NCBI GenBank assembly: GCA_021399435.1
Contig: JAJTUP010000036.1
Coordinates: 558,001-622,000 of the forward strand
Origin: Diaporthe sp. PMI_573
Lineage: Eukaryota; Ascomycota; Sordariomycetes; Diaporthales; Diaporthaceae
Direction of reading: 5' to 3'
DNA length: 64,000 bases
The notes beneath the pieces were generated by a model. It saw only the letters and a list, made by a program, of their open reading frames with translations. It was not told the DNA's origin and searched no databases. A program made the translations under genes and the position numbers. Position 1 is the first letter of the stretch. Each line of letters begins with the position of its first letter. Positions 36,216 through 47,093 of the stretch are shown here, piece after piece.

Positions 36216-36268
36216 GCCCTGCAGGGTTATTTGGTCGATGGAAGGAGTGTGGCTTTACCCTGCAGGGC
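36216..36268. repeat. Inverted repeat with self-palindromic arms
   Basis: GCCCTGCAGGGT at 36216-36227 is matched by its exact reverse complement ACCCTGCAGGGC at 36257-36268, 29 nt apart. Each arm itself contains the palindrome CCCTGCAGGG. Confidence 0.85.
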
Positions 36269-37117
36269 ACGTACGACAAGTCGACGGCACGGATGGAGGG
36301 GTGGGAGCCGGTGGAATTGGATGAGTAAGACCACACATTAGCAAACACAACGATGCGCTACAACCCTGCCAGGCGACGACGGTGAGCCATATGTCCCCTC
36401 CCACCTCTGTCGCTAAGAACATGTGGAGGTCGATCACCCGCGGCAGGTCTCGGGATCTTCGACGTCGCATCACGGGCGTCGTCGGCGACACGTCCCGCGG
36501 GCTCGAGGCTGCCAATCGCATGTGAGGCATGCGAGGCATATGTGTCTGTGCCCGGAGGGTACCGGCACACCCAACGGTCGGCATTTCGCGACCTCGCGAC
36601 TGCTTGGCGGGTCGAAAGACCATCGTCCGGTGTTTTTTGGTTCCCCAGCGCTGCCGAACTCGCCGTATAATTCACGCACATCTATGGGGCGTCACGGCCA
36701 TATTCCATCTGCAGAAGTCACGCGTGCAGAGGACTCGCGACAAGGGCTTCCCCACAAGGCGAAGCAGCCGCCGGAAGGTAGGCCATGGGATTGTAAGACG
36801 GGCGCGCCGCGAAGGGACGAACACTACGGGGTCGCCCGGGGGGATTGTGATGTTTCGGCTGCCCCCGGCGAGGAGCGGTGCAGCGGTCGGGGATACGAAA
36901 TGATCTATCTATTTGTCTATCTGTGCAGTATATGCCAGGCTCCTGCATCACCGTAGGACTCACACACACACACATGCATGCAGATACGCTTGCTGGCACA
37001 GCCTTGGTCATCATTTTACCAGAGTGTCGGTGTGGGCTAGCAAAGCAAAAGCTGCAGGACAGCCCTGCGGGCACACACGGGAAGCGGTGTCATCATTCCA
37101 GGACAGAAACATATGTG

Positions 37118-37143
37118 CACACACACACACACACACACACACA
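37118..37143. repeat. CA microsatellite
   Basis: Thirteen uninterrupted CA units. A second, shorter run lies at 36961-36974. Confidence 0.92.
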
Positions 37144-39184
37144 GGCAAGACAGACGATAGTAAGCAGCCAGAGCCCTACGGGCGGGGTTTTCGACGGAGA
37201 GTAAGCCCTTGCGCATATTGTGTCGCGTGAACTTCTCCGTGGGCGGTCGAGGAGGAGGGTACACGTCGTTCCACCTGGGCGGTTTCGCTCAGCCCTACGG
37301 GTGGGTCTGTGTGAGAAATGCATCCTGGGACTTTTTTTTTTTTCATGTTCTTGTCCTTGGCTGTGTATGGTCTGCACTGTGGTAGGGCGCCCGGCCTCGC
37401 TACCGGCAGCATTTTAACATTACGAGCAGGTGATGCGATCTATGTACTCACAGACCTACATGCAGGCACAGCCATCATTCAAGCGCTGTGGTTCACCGTC
37501 CAGGGCGAGCCGGCCGCAGTGCAAACGCGGTGCGGCACCGAGCTGACCCGGCGGGACGGCTCTGGCGGCTCGTCGTCAACGGCTTAAAGAGGTTTGGACA
37601 GAGACGAGGCAGACAAGCACGCCAGGGTAGCCGAGAGTTAGCCGTAGCCGAAGTCTCCGCGGCCCTTGAGATTTTAGACTACTATACGGGTCGATGGGGA
37701 CCAGGCGAGCGGATACACAGTAGTTTCCACATGCCCGTGGGCCTCGGGACGAACTCTCGGCCAGCCGTCGTGGCCGAGGCCGAGCCCAGGCCTTGTGTGA
37801 AAATCTGGGGTGGGGGGGAGAGAGAGGAGACACCTCATCAAAGTTTAGGTTAGCCAAGACCCTCTGAAGCTCGCCGGACCATCCGTGTCATTGTTGTTTC
37901 TGCTGGGCGATTTGTCGTCGGCGCCCAAACAAACGACACGTGTGATGGCCGCAAGAGTCACCGGGCGACGAGGCATAGAGCCAGGCAGTAAAACCTTGGC
38001 TGCCTGGTCGGGCTCGGGAGTGTCTCCCTGCCGACCGACCGCACTTAGGCGTGGTTTTGGCCGGGCGGGATTCAGGAACACGGTGTTTTGGCTCCGACGG
38101 GGTTACAATAGTGGCTCAGCTCGACTACGCCTGTGCAGCATGCGCGTTGGCCTATCCGACTCCTTCTAGTCCAACACCAGACAGCCTGACAGCGTATTGC
38201 TCGTATCATGCCTTTCGTCATGAAGGCTTGGTGCGCACGCACGCACGCGTTGTTGAATACGCACGCGGCCGCAGCAAGCTTCCCGCAGGAGTGAAGACCT
38301 CGTCCCGTACCTGTGCCCAGTCATCTTTCTGGCCCGCAGGCCATTGTACTGTATACCACGTCTTACACACAACTGCATTCGGGAGTCGCCGAGCAAAAAC
38401 TGGGGGCCCACGTAGTACATACAAAGGGTCCAGATTGGGTTTAATGGGAACAGCGCAAAGAAGCACTGGCCCGCCTGTGGCTTCCATTAGTATGCAAGTC
38501 TTGCACGTTGTCATTGTGGAGCCCGGGCAGCAAGAAAAAAAAATTCAGGCACGGCTTCTCTGTGGTCGATGGGTTTTGGGCTGATGATGGAAAAGAAAAT
38601 TCCAGATGGCGAAGTGGAGATGCATGGACCAAATTTTCTTGATGGGCGTTTTCCTCGCCCTACTGGCCCTCTTCTACCCGTGAAGATTTCCAGATTTTCA
38701 ATCCAACCTGTCGCCAGGGTAGCATTGGGCGCGGGCCAGGGTGCAGAGCGACAGAATGGTACAAATGAGAATCGGGTGGAATCCGACAGCCTGGGATCCT
38801 TTTTTCTTCGTAAGCCGTCACCTGCAGGTGTGGTTAATCCGTGCTTGGCTTGGCTGGCATGTCATCAGGCTGCGAGTATTGGCATCGACATGGGGTCGTG
38901 TACATGGGCGTGTCGGAGGTCGGTGAAAAGGCGGAGATTGGGGGAGAGGAGAGAATGCCGTCCGTGGGCCAGCACGATGGAGGAGTCATCGTCGTGTCAG
39001 GCTAGGGCTGGGCTAGGCTGGAGCTGGGTAGGGTGTCTATCTGGAGCGTATGGGATTGGTGATGACAATAGCAGATGCATAGGGGGTGATTATGAATCAC
39101 ATCACTCAAGGGTGCAGATCTGGTCTGGCAACTGGGAGACGTTGCACAGGGTGAATCATTTCTAATCACCCAAAACCTAGCGAA

Positions 39185-39217
39185 ACCATCTGAGCCATCT
39201 GAACCATCTGAACCATG
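39185..39217. repeat. 9-nt tandem repeat, CCATCTGAA
   Basis: Three and a half units (CCATCTGAG, CCATCTGAA, CCATCTGAA, CCATGTCAA). Non-coding by all visible criteria. Confidence 0.8.
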
Positions 39218-41171
39218 TCAAGGCAGCCGTACTCTAAATCATGGCTATCATGGCTTGGCATGGCAGAGCACAGCATGGCATCAATTGAGTTGAGTGTGCC
39301 TAGCAATTCTGACTGCATCCTAGTCTGTGCCGCAGCAGCCAGGCTGACGATGCGCAAATGCTCCACGTCGTCTTGGAAACTGTCGTGTCGGTCGACTCAT
39401 CCCCAGGGCTAAGACGGAACCAGCAGCTTTTCTCAAACCTGCGCGGGATGCACCGCCAACGACAAGAGTCACACAATGCTAACTCCGGCTGTCCAGCAGA
39501 CAAAGGGTAGCAGTGTGCGAGCCCGCTGCCGACGCCGACGTGGACGCCGAAAGCGATAGTGGTGGTGCTAGCTAGCCGGCAGTAATGCAGTCCAATCCAT
39601 GCCGGGGCGGAGACACTCGGCTCAGGATGATTCATCGGGCTGAAGATGAGCCCGCGCCTGCAGATTAGATTTAATTGATTACAGCACGGGCTAATACAGT
39701 TGGCTGTGAGTACGGGATGACGGAGAATGGAGGGGATGGATAGATAGACGTAGATGGATTCGCGTAGATCTGCCATGGATCTCTGTAATGTATCCATGTA
39801 CTGGGGCATGTACACAGCCAAGGGCGTTCGGGATTGAGAAGCTGCCCGGAACGGGATTCAGGCATACGCTGCTCGTCTGTTTAATGGCTGCTTAGATCAT
39901 TCGCCCTGTTTGAGACAAGACAGGGGGGCCAGAATGACAACAATGCGCACCGCTGCTGCGTATTAGTAGGCACCCACGCGACATATTCCAGGCAGTGTAG
40001 AATTAGCTTGGTTACCAGGTGCGAGTGCGAGATTGAGTGGAGGTACCTTGTATCAGACATGCCTAGGTGCTAAGTAGGTTGGTGGTCTGCTGCTTGCGAC
40101 GATTCCTCACAAAGCCTCGCTTGGTAACAAGCTTGGCCGCATGGTGAATGGTAATCAATCAAATCTCATGCCGGGAGCAGTGGCTGCGTGTCCCTTTGTC
40201 TCCGACGGAGTCAAGACGGCAGGACGGGGGAATAAGGATGGGATGGCTGATGAATAAACGAATCCATGGGCAGGTGAAGGATGCTGGCTGACACTGGCTG
40301 GGCTGGCGGGCTGCATGGAGATAGGGCGGCGCAGCATTTGTCAAGAGTACCTTGGCCACACAAAACGGGCGGCCAAGGTACATGGCGCCCGTGGGCGCTC
40401 TCCCAGTTATGGCCGGCCGGGGCCAGTCCAAAACCCGACGTCGGGCCCATCGTTTGTAAGCCCGTCTCGCTGCGCTGCGCTGCTGGAGCAGAACCTCAAA
40501 CCACCCCTGTCCCACCCCCTGTCCCTCGGCTGGCCCTCGCGCATGTCCTGTGCCCGCTGACTGCGGATTTCCAAACCAACGAAGGCCGAGTGGGCCCCGT
40601 GGGCCCCTCCACGGCTCCGACAAGGACTCCAGACGGGTACGTACCCCCAAAGGTACTTCCACCTGGATCCTCGAGGTACCTACATGCTTCCCGGTCCTGC
40701 CAGCGTTCGTGCGAAATCCCAGCCTGACCGTCTTTTCGCCAAAGGAATTAAAAGAATCGTCTCCCTCCCCTTTTGGGACCCTCTCGAAATCCGATGGTTC
40801 CTTTTCTTCACCAGACCCAGCCTGCAAACAAAACAAACAAATCCAGTGATCAGACTTTCTAGATCAAGAGTCAGTTACCATTACCCAAGGTAGCCTCCGA
40901 TACCATCAACATCATCATCACATCACATAGGCTTTTTGCCCTTTTTACTCCAGCCACGGCTCGCTCCATACATTACCAGCGCAACGGCCACACATCTCTT
41001 CAGGGAGGCGAGCGGTGACTACACACATCCCTGTCCCGCAATTCGGACCCGCACCGGTATTGGCTTGCCTTGAGTCACCGTCTAGCACAGACAACAACAA
41101 TTCCGCCCACTATTGCACCATCTCACATAACAATAAGAGAAGAGCCTGCCCCTCTTCGTCTACCTTTCACA

Positions 41172-41939
41172 ATGCCGTCAGCCACACCTACAACCGTCTC
41201 ACCCTCGCCAATCTTGGCCTCTCCCATCAAGAAGAAGACCATGAGCCTCACCCAGACATACTACCTGGCCCACAAGGCACGGGCAAAGCTGTCCCACGAG
41301 GCTGCCATGCCCGACCACAACCTCCGCCTCCTCGTCGGCCACGCCAACCTGCTCGACAGCCTGATGCTTGAGCTCGCCGACGCCGAGAGGGAACAGGAGT
41401 CCTGGTTCAACCAATCCGTCAGGAACGCATCGCCACAACAAGAGAAGAAGGCCGAGAGCAACAGGCACATCCAATGGGCCGACACCATCGTCGAGGACGA
41501 CGACTACTCAGACTCGGACTCGGACGACAGCGATATGGAGGACGACGAGGACGTCGAGATGGCCGATGTTGTCTCCCTGAGGCGGGTGCCCTCAAACACC
41601 AGCTTCCAGAAGACGGCGGCGCCCTCGAGCCCCAGGATGGAGGTCGTCGAGGTGGACATGGAGGAGGACGACGACGAGGAGGACTACGCCGAGCTCACAC
41701 TGACGAGGTCACCATCACACTCCCTGACAAACTCGCCACCGCCAGAGCTGGAGCAGGACTTCGACGAGTCCTCGGAGGACGAGTCGATGCCTCCATCACC
41801 GCCCTCGACGATGCTGCCGACCTTCGAGCAGAGGCAGAAGGGATCACCAGTCGCTGCGACACCCGACTTCTACGACGACGGGTACTACCTGCCTGCGAGG
41901 AACCCCGCGAGGCTTGTGTCTGCGATATCAGTCTACTAA
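41172..41939 (+). CDS. Small acidic conserved fungal protein, Ecm13-like
   Basis: Single exon, 255 aa. A conserved helical core at about residues 24-75 (MSLTQTYYLAHKARAKLSHE, then DHNLRLLVGHANLLDSLMLE, LADAEREQESWF) is followed by a strongly acidic, Ser/Asp/Glu-rich, probably disordered region and a conserved tyrosine-containing C-terminal tail (DDGYYLPARNPARLV). I recognise the core as a family widespread in Pezizomycotina and believe yeast ECM13/YJR115W are distant relatives; the molecular function is unknown. Two starts are possible: the ATG at 41172 (CACAATGCCG), or the ATG at 41241 that begins the conserved core. It is isolated, with about 7 kb upstream and 5 kb downstream lacking genes, which is unusual here and suggests extensive regulation. 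Confidence 0.8.
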   Translation: MPSATPTTVSPSPILASPIKKKTMSLTQTYYLAHKARAKLSHEAAMPDHNLRLLVGHANLLDSLMLELADAEREQESWFNQSVRNASPQQEKKAESNRHIQWADTIVEDDDYSDSDSDDSDMEDDEDVEMADVVSLRRVPSNTSFQKTAAPSSPRMEVVEVDMEEDDDEEDYAELTLTRSPSHSLTNSPPPELEQDFDESSEDESMPPSPPSTMLPTFEQRQKGSPVAATPDFYDDGYYLPARNPARLVSAISVY

Positions 41940-43978
41940 AGAGCCTGATTGTCCACACATTCCACAACCTTGCATTCTTCTCTCGTCTTGTAGTTCCAGT
42001 CCAGCGATTTTGTTTGATACCACTTCTGCATAGCACCGGCGTTGGGATTTGTTTATGATACCATATTTTCGGCATCATTGGTTTACGGTCATGGTTATTA
42101 AAAAAGGGGGGCCACCTCCAAGTTAGGAGGGGCATATTACAGTTGTCACCACTCAAAGCAGCATCTAAAGGGGGGGGGGGAAGGGATTTCACGGGGTTAC
42201 GGATTAGGCTACATTGGTCAACTCGCTCCCTGGCTCATTTAGCTCTAGGTTGAGTGAGGTGCACAGCACAAACGGGCAGTGGTGGCACAAGAGGCAGAAG
42301 TCCCACCTCTTCTACTACATAAGCATAACAATCAAATCAGACAAAAACTTCTTTGAAACCAGCCTGACTTTGGCCTCTAAAGTGATCCGTGCCCATACGC
42401 AAACGCCTGGGACATGACGATAGTGACAGGCGATTGCAACGCAGGAGCCAAAGTTTATTGTGCCTGCCCACTGCTGATCACAGGACTCGATTGCGAACCA
42501 TGACACAATGTCGAGGAGGACCCCTCGTTGCCGAGATCGGATAGATAGATTGATTGATTACCGTGCCTGTGACTGACTTTTTGGCACGACTGGTACTTGG
42601 GGTAGGTACCTTTGGGAAATGGTTTCCATGTACGGCTTAGGCTCGCCTCGGGCTCCTCGCGCGTTGCGAGCGACCTGTCCTTCCCGCCCTCATCCCAGCT
42701 CCCGGCTACTGTGCGCTCGCTCGCATTCGCGAACAAACCGTAGTACCCGTTCCTCGGGTCGGTATGATTCATCTCTGCCTGCTCAGCTGCTCTTAGATTG
42801 AACGTCTACCCTGGGCTGTTGCGACGGCCTGCCTAGGGCGGCTGCAGCACTTTTGCTTGTCCAGACAGGGGTCTGGGCAGGGCGCACGGCTTTTTTTTCC
42901 TTTCCTGGGGGCTGGATGGAGTTGCACAGAAGCCCGTCCCTCCGCAACCCAAGACCCAAAAGAAAAGCGGGTTCTCGAGGCGGGCGTCAGCCAACCTCGG
43001 GGCAAGCCTTGGCTCACCGGTGGGCATTCTAGCCTGCCTGGCGGAAGGGCACTCGTTGCCCTGCCGTGCGGGAACCACGTAACGCAAGGTGTTTCTTTGC
43101 TTTCCAATCACGCGGATGATTCATCATCAGCCACGCACCATCAGGCCGCTGAGCAATTCAGAAACGGCATCAATGCTCGAGAGGAACATCCCGTTAGGCC
43201 GGGCACTAATTGATTCTACGTTGCAAGATCGCCGAGGGTATGACTTGCGATCACAATCCCGTCGGAGTCTGCCCGATCGCAATTAACGGGCACGTGTGTG
43301 CGTGTGCGTGGCTAGGTATGTGTGTATTACTATTACCGCTGCCTAGGTATCCGAACCCGTACATGACATGGACGACAAGGGATACGACAAGCGCGGATGG
43401 AAATCTCTCCGGGCGGGGAGGGAATGGATGCGACAAGGCCGCCCGCCGATCTGGCTGACACCTGCGGCTGCGGTTCAATGAGGGAATCTAACTCGAATCC
43501 GGATCCTTTCGAGGTTGAAATTGCGCCTCTGGCCGCGTGACCGCATGCGCACGACCAAACCCGCACCCCCCAAAATGTCTCCGCATGCGTTGCACCGTGG
43601 CGATCAGGTCAGGTCATCTCAGGTCAGGTTCGGCCAGTTTTTTTCCAAGCTCCAGCCAATCTTTGACTGTTCGAGCCGGCAGAGCAAGGCCACGATGGCT
43701 CAATCTCGAGGTGGGGTTGGCAGAAAGATGGGTCCCTCTGCCCCGGCCGGCCAGACGAGCCGGCCATATCTGGGGCAGATGGGAACGAGTGCACTCTTGA
43801 CGAGACGAGACGGACGGGCTTCCTTCCCATCGGCCCACTCGGCTGTGAGACGTCTTGTTTCGTGTCGCCCAACCGTGAATGGGGCAGGACCTGATAACGG
43901 GCCACATGCACTGCGACACGTTTGTAAATCACCAACCGACTTTGAGATCAAAATATAAATCAAACGGAAACAAACCAA

Positions 43979-44036
43979 CAGCACGGCACGGCACAGCACA
44001 AGCGCCAGGCACAGGGCACAGGGCACAGAGCACAGG
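43979..44036. repeat. Degenerate GGCACA/GCACAG tandem repeat
   Basis: Roughly nine imperfect 5-7-nt units (CACGG, GGCACAG, GGGCACA) in tandem, without coding character. Confidence 0.8.
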
Positions 44037-44211
44037 ATCTCTCCCCCAGTCCCATCCAGTCGGCTGCGAGCGTCGGCTGACATAAACTCGACGCCTTGCA
44101 GCGTGTCAGCAGGAATACAGTTCCTCCGTGCCACCCCCTTGCGGACGACTGGCGTTGGCCCTACTGCCGTCGGATGGTCAGCACCTTTTCCACGGGCAGC
44201 AGCAGCAGTGC

Positions 44212-44241
44212 TGTGTGTGTGTGTGTGTGTGTGCGTGTGTT
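44212..44241. repeat. GT microsatellite
   Basis: About fourteen GT units with one C interruption. A (CTG)4-5 run follows at 44335-44349. Confidence 0.92.
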
Positions 44242-45305
44242 TCAGGACCGATCCGGGGTCACGGGTCGCGGGCCACACACGCGAGTTTAGGACCCGACCC
44301 TCTGGGGGCCGCCGTTTCCAAGTCATGTTGGCTGGCTGCTGCTGCTGCTAAGTGTAGAGTCGTGCTAATAATATTAATGCACAATCCGTCGGCACCCTAC
44401 CTACGCGCACATGCCCCGTTGGGGGCGGTCGCGCATGTTTCGGCTGCATGACCGACAGGCAGTTACGCAGAGCTAATGTTGCGATAGCTAGGAGTCGGGG
44501 CGTTGGCTCGCAAATGCACCGGCTGACTGGACTACCTGACTTGTGAATCTCGCCTGGGGAGCCGAATTAGGCGACCGATTATTTTGCTTGGCCGCAATGT
44601 AACTCAGTTGCCCCTAATCGCAGCTGCACTCGCCGTATAGCCGTACGCTGCCTAAATGTTCCTCGATCGAGTGACTTTCAAGTCTCCTGAATTATGTACC
44701 TGTCTTGTCCGCGGTCTCCTGTAATCTTGTTGGCTGGGGCATCTCTGCTCCGGCAGTTGAGGATGCCGGGGCCGGAATATTGTGGGTCGCTGGTCCCGGG
44801 TCCCAAAACGCCATGCCGCAAGACGTCCAGCCCCGGCCCCGGCAGACTCACCACCACCGGAGCGAGGAGCGCGGCCTCGGGCCCCGAGCAGGAGCTCCTC
44901 GGGCAGGCTGGCAAGATGCACATAATCTACACTAGACTAGATGGTGGGGTCTTTTCTCTCACGGAGGCCTCATGGAAGCAAGTCCCACATTCTGGAGTTG
45001 CCAGGTGGTCCCGCAGGACCCGTCCGCCCTCGTGGCATAGGACTGCGCAAGGCGGTAAGCCTCAGTAGTGCAAAGTTTGCCCATCGCCCGCACAGCTCAG
45101 TGATGGTGCCAGGCTGGCTCAGGGGTCGTTCGAGCTTCGAGCGACATGCCCGTCACTGATACGTCGGTGTCCACCACAGCATGCGTATGCAGCTGTCTGG
45201 CCCCTCAGCCGACGGCAATACGGAATTTCGGAATCGGCCGTGCCTCTCATGTTCAGCAGCCTTTCCGTCGAGCCACGAATACGATGAGGCCATAACACAG
45301 AACCC

Positions 45306-45345
45306 GTTCGATCGGGCGGTAACTTGTTCGATCGGGTGGTAGGGT
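45306..45345. repeat. Tandem duplication of a 20-nt unit
   Basis: GTTCGATCGGGCGGTAACTT at 45306-45325 is followed directly by GTTCGATCGGGTGGTAGGGT at 45326-45345. Confidence 0.8.
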
Positions 45346-45850
45346 GTTGTGGCACGCCGTACAGCCCTGGGGTCATGAGAGCTGCCGTGCCCGTCCAAGC
45401 CAGGCTGGGCTGGGATGAAGCCTCCAGACGAGGATCGTGTCGCAAGCTCACATGTCTGGACCTCTGATTCGACTGTGCGTCGTCGTTGGGCATTGAAGCC
45501 TGTGCGTGTCTCTTGGACAAACACTCGTCCCCCTGTATTAGAGGCTCAAATTGCTCAATCACCGCCGGGAGGGCCAGCCGTAGAGGGCCCCACGATGGTC
45601 CAGGTACAGCCCGTAACACAGCAAAGTCACATGCTCCCGTCGACGGCGCTCCGCCCTGAGACACATGACTCTCCCGACCGGGACGGTTCTAGAACCCAGC
45701 TTGTCGGTCGGGGTCGGGCAGTCGGGAGTGGGTTGCTCTGGCTGCCTGGGCCAGGCGGTGTTTGAGTGGGTTCACGAATAATCTGCAGTAGCAGTGCAGA
45801 AAGGCGGGCATGATGGTTGACGAACAGCCTGTCGGCCTGCCCATTCGTAC

Positions 45851-45883
45851 GGGGGGGTAGGGGGGGTACGGGGGGTAACGGGG
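45851..45883 (+). other. Predicted G-quadruplex motif
   Basis: Four G-runs of 7, 7, 6 and 4 bases are separated by loops TA, TAC and TAAC. This satisfies the usual G4 pattern (runs of at least three G, loops of 1-7) with very short loops, which favours a stable parallel fold. Formation in vivo is inference. Confidence 0.75.
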
Positions 45884-47093
45884 CACGGGCTGCAGGGCGC
45901 ATCTGGCAATCGTCGTTGGCGGGCTGTTCCACCAGGTGAAACCGCTGCTTGTCCACTCACCTGCAGGTCTCCAGAAGACCCGGCGGCCAACGATCGGCTC
46001 GCCTCCTCCCCTCTTCGGTGGCAAGTGAGAAGAGTGGCTCCGCAGTCGAGAACAATCTTCAGCAGCAGCGAGCAAGCAGCCTGGCCAAGCAGACTGCCTG
46101 ACTGCCCAGCTCGCCAGCCTTGGAAGGCCAGACGCGGGCAGGTTGGCGGTGAGTCGTGCATGCAGATCAATGCAAGGCAAACTAATGGCCCCCCCCCCTT
46201 TGCCCCGCAAGGCGACGGGCGACCACCCCTGGACACGCAACATCAAATCAGATCAAAGTACCTGCCTCGTTCATACGAGCCAGGCGAGGTGGGCATTGAG
46301 TGCCTGCATCTGTGCATGAGCAGCGAGCCTCTTGCTGCCTCTGAAACCCTTCAACGGCGAAACTTCGTCCAAATACTGGAGATATAAATCCCAAGGGGAA
46401 GGGCTCAAACCTGAGATATACTTTGCTGGCACAGACGGCGTGCAATCTGACCCGAGTCAAGGAGGAAATCTAGGTTCAGCACGTGCCGAATCCAGGGGTC
46501 GCCCCCGGATTTGATGATTTTGCCCAGGATTCGGAAATGGCCAGCCAGAGACACAACGAGGGCAAAAACTATACCTGATCTGCATCTTATCTAGATAGAC
46601 GGTCCGGCATGAGCGCGGACCGCTTCCGTCTCCGTGCTTGGTGCCGGCGGGGGTGGGCCTGCCGACGTCAACAGACCCACTCCACTGATCGTAGTGTACA
46701 TCTGTACTCTGAGGGCATCGTCGTCTTGAGCCGTAGACCGGCAACACGCCACTGGAGTTGTACTGACGATTCTACCCATGCCGTTACCGGGCAGAGACGC
46801 TGTCATGGTGTTAGTGGCAAGTAGCTCGTTCCGATCCTCCCGCGTGTCCGCCAGTGCTCCGGGACCATCCTCCGGGGCCGGCTCCCGTGCTACAATATTC
46901 GATTATCAGTCCCGGGAGGAACATTAACATTATCTTATAGGCTTTTTGGGACAACTTGATGTGAGATCCAATCCGCTATGCTGTAACAAGCCAGTGACTA
47001 TGTACGATTTATATGCTCGCCTGCGCGTTGAGCTCCCGTTCCTCCACAAAATATGCCTTTCTGAACTAAATTATACCGGTACTTCTAGGTTCT

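Larger units (their letters stand above)
34226..41171. other. Gene-poor, repeat-rich intergenic region (left part)
   Basis: Almost 7 kb without a recognisable gene. The longest frames (for example 38569-39165 on plus, 40159-40836 on minus) give low-complexity translations with many Trp, Cys and Arg and no conserved pattern. Structures seen: an inverted repeat at 36216-36268, CA repeats at 36961-36974 and 37118-37143, poly-T near 37330, and a 9-nt tandem repeat at 39185-39217. The final ~450 nt before 41172 are C/T/A-rich and look like a long 5' leader. It may encode a non-coding RNA or a far-upstream promoter; sequence alone cannot tell. Confidence 0.55.
41940..47093. other. Gene-poor, repeat-rich intergenic region (right part)
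   Basis: About 5.1 kb without a supportable gene. Contains a G10 run near 42171-42180, degenerate GGCACA repeats (43979-44036), a GT repeat (44212-44241), a CTG repeat (44335-44349), two tandem ~20-nt units at 45306-45345 and a G-quadruplex motif at 45851-45883. The open frames are short, overlap on both strands and have no recognisable product. Confidence 0.55.

Noticed and set aside
36961..37143. Regularly spaced repeats that might be a CRISPR-like array
   Set aside because: They are CA microsatellites without unique spacers; the genome is eukaryotic.
38569..39165. 198-codon plus-strand frame with ATG in the gene-poor block
   Set aside because: Translation is rich in Trp, Cys, Arg and Ser without any family signature; no splice-consistent extension, and chance open frames of this size are expected in GC-rich DNA.
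40159..40836. 225-codon minus-strand frame near the Ecm13-like gene
   Set aside because: The start is not convincing, the composition is Arg/Pro/Gly-rich, and it overlaps the probable 5' leader of the plus-strand gene; no recognised domain.
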